Positions 6,225 to 6,494 of a stretch of DNA of 6,494 bases are shown piece by piece (positions within the stretch are counted from its first letter, which is position 1; each line of letters begins with the position of its first letter). Under the pieces are notes generated by a model, which searched no databases, was not told the origin of the DNA, and was given only the letters and a program-made list of their open reading frames with translations. The translations under genes were made by a program, and so were the position numbers. The DNA is from Spirochaetaceae bacterium (GTDB lineage Bacteria; Spirochaetota; Spirochaetia; Treponematales; Treponemataceae). The DNA lies in the NCBI GenBank assembly GCA_017382775.1, contig JAFNZQ010000120.1:1-6494 (forward strand). Reading direction: 5' to 3'.

Positions 6225-6494
6225 AACAAGTTCTCGTAGTAGATGTGGGAAACACCGATGTTGTTTTGGCGGTTTTCCGTGGTGAAGATTGCATTCAACG
6301 TTGGCGCGTTCCCACAGAAACGAATAAAACGGCGGAGGCTTACGGGGCCTCCTTTCGTTCCCTTTTTCAAGAAGGAAAATTCATTTTTTCTCCCGATGAC
6401 GAAATTGTTCTCAGTACAGTTGTTCCCAAATTGAAGGCTACGATTGGTACCGCTTTGCAGCAGTTGTTTTCGAAACAGCCTTTGGTGGTGGAAC
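6221..6494 (+). CDS. coaX: Type III pantothenate kinase CoaX, 3'-truncated
   Basis: Phosphorylates pantothenate with ATP as the first step of coenzyme A synthesis; cytoplasmic. Only 91 codons of a usual 250-260 are visible before the window ends. The frame shows the ASKHA phosphate-binding motif DVGNT (8-12) right after the first strand (KQVLVV). Then come RWRVPTETNKTAEAYG (27-42, matching the family's hWRixT...KTaDEYg stretch), LSTVVP (64-69, for the family's iSSVVP) and PLVVE (87-91). The start is GTG at 6221, overlapping the pgm stop as GTGA. The DxGNT motif must sit within about 10 residues of the N-terminus, and no other in-frame ATG/GTG/TTG fits. No Shine-Dalgarno lies close upstream (AAGGAAA at 6189-6195 is about 25 bases away), so translation probably depends on pgm. 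The pantothenate-binding and dimer residues lie beyond the window. Confidence 0.93.
   Translation, partial: MKQVLVVDVGNTDVVLAVFRGEDCIQRWRVPTETNKTAEAYGASFRSLFQEGKFIFSPDDEIVLSTVVPKLKATIGTALQQLFSKQPLVVE

Overview
The window looks like ordinary bacterial chromosome: dense, all genes on the + strand, no RNA genes, insertion sequences, CRISPR or phage genes seen. It holds six genes, the first and last cut by the window edges. Gene content and protein style (Sua5-RsgA-hydrolase cluster, a 590-residue PGM2-type phosphohexomutase, type III pantothenate kinase, AT-leaning codons, consensus sigma-70/A promoters) suggest a Treponema-like spirochaete or, less likely, a Firmicute. This is an impression from protein wording, not a search result, and I hold it at about 55%.

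Layout. 1-2590 is a tight cluster: the end of a Sua5 threonylcarbamoyl-AMP synthase (t6A tRNA modification), the RsgA GTPase of 30S ribosome maturation, and an alpha/beta hydrolase of the lysophospholipase/monoacylglycerol lipase type. Their stop and start codons overlap (ATGA, TAATG), so they are very probably one transcript with coupled translation. 2635-4347 is a five-helix membrane protein with an outer sulfatase-fold domain, of the MdoB/LtaS phosphoglycerol transferase superfamily and closer to MdoB by motif. It has its own promoter, no Shine-Dalgarno sequence, and a -10 box so close to the ATG that its mRNA should be leaderless or nearly so. 4452-6224 is a phosphoglucomutase/phosphomannomutase driven by a fully consensus promoter and a strong ribosome binding site. 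It overlaps (GTGA) the start of coaX, which runs off the end.

How they fit. Sua5 and RsgA both serve translation. The mutase supplies glucose-1-phosphate (or mannose-1-phosphate) for sugar nucleotides, and the MdoB-type enzyme decorates an envelope glucan, glycolipid or polymer with phosphoglycerol, so the two may feed the same envelope pathway; that link is inferred from function and adjacency. CoaX begins coenzyme A synthesis.

I see no undescribed multi-gene system. The points most worth a second look are the predicted leaderless start of the membrane transferase, the poly-A tract inside its promoter spacer, its distinct codon use (15 ATA codons against 3 in the following gene), and the unusually perfect mutase promoter.
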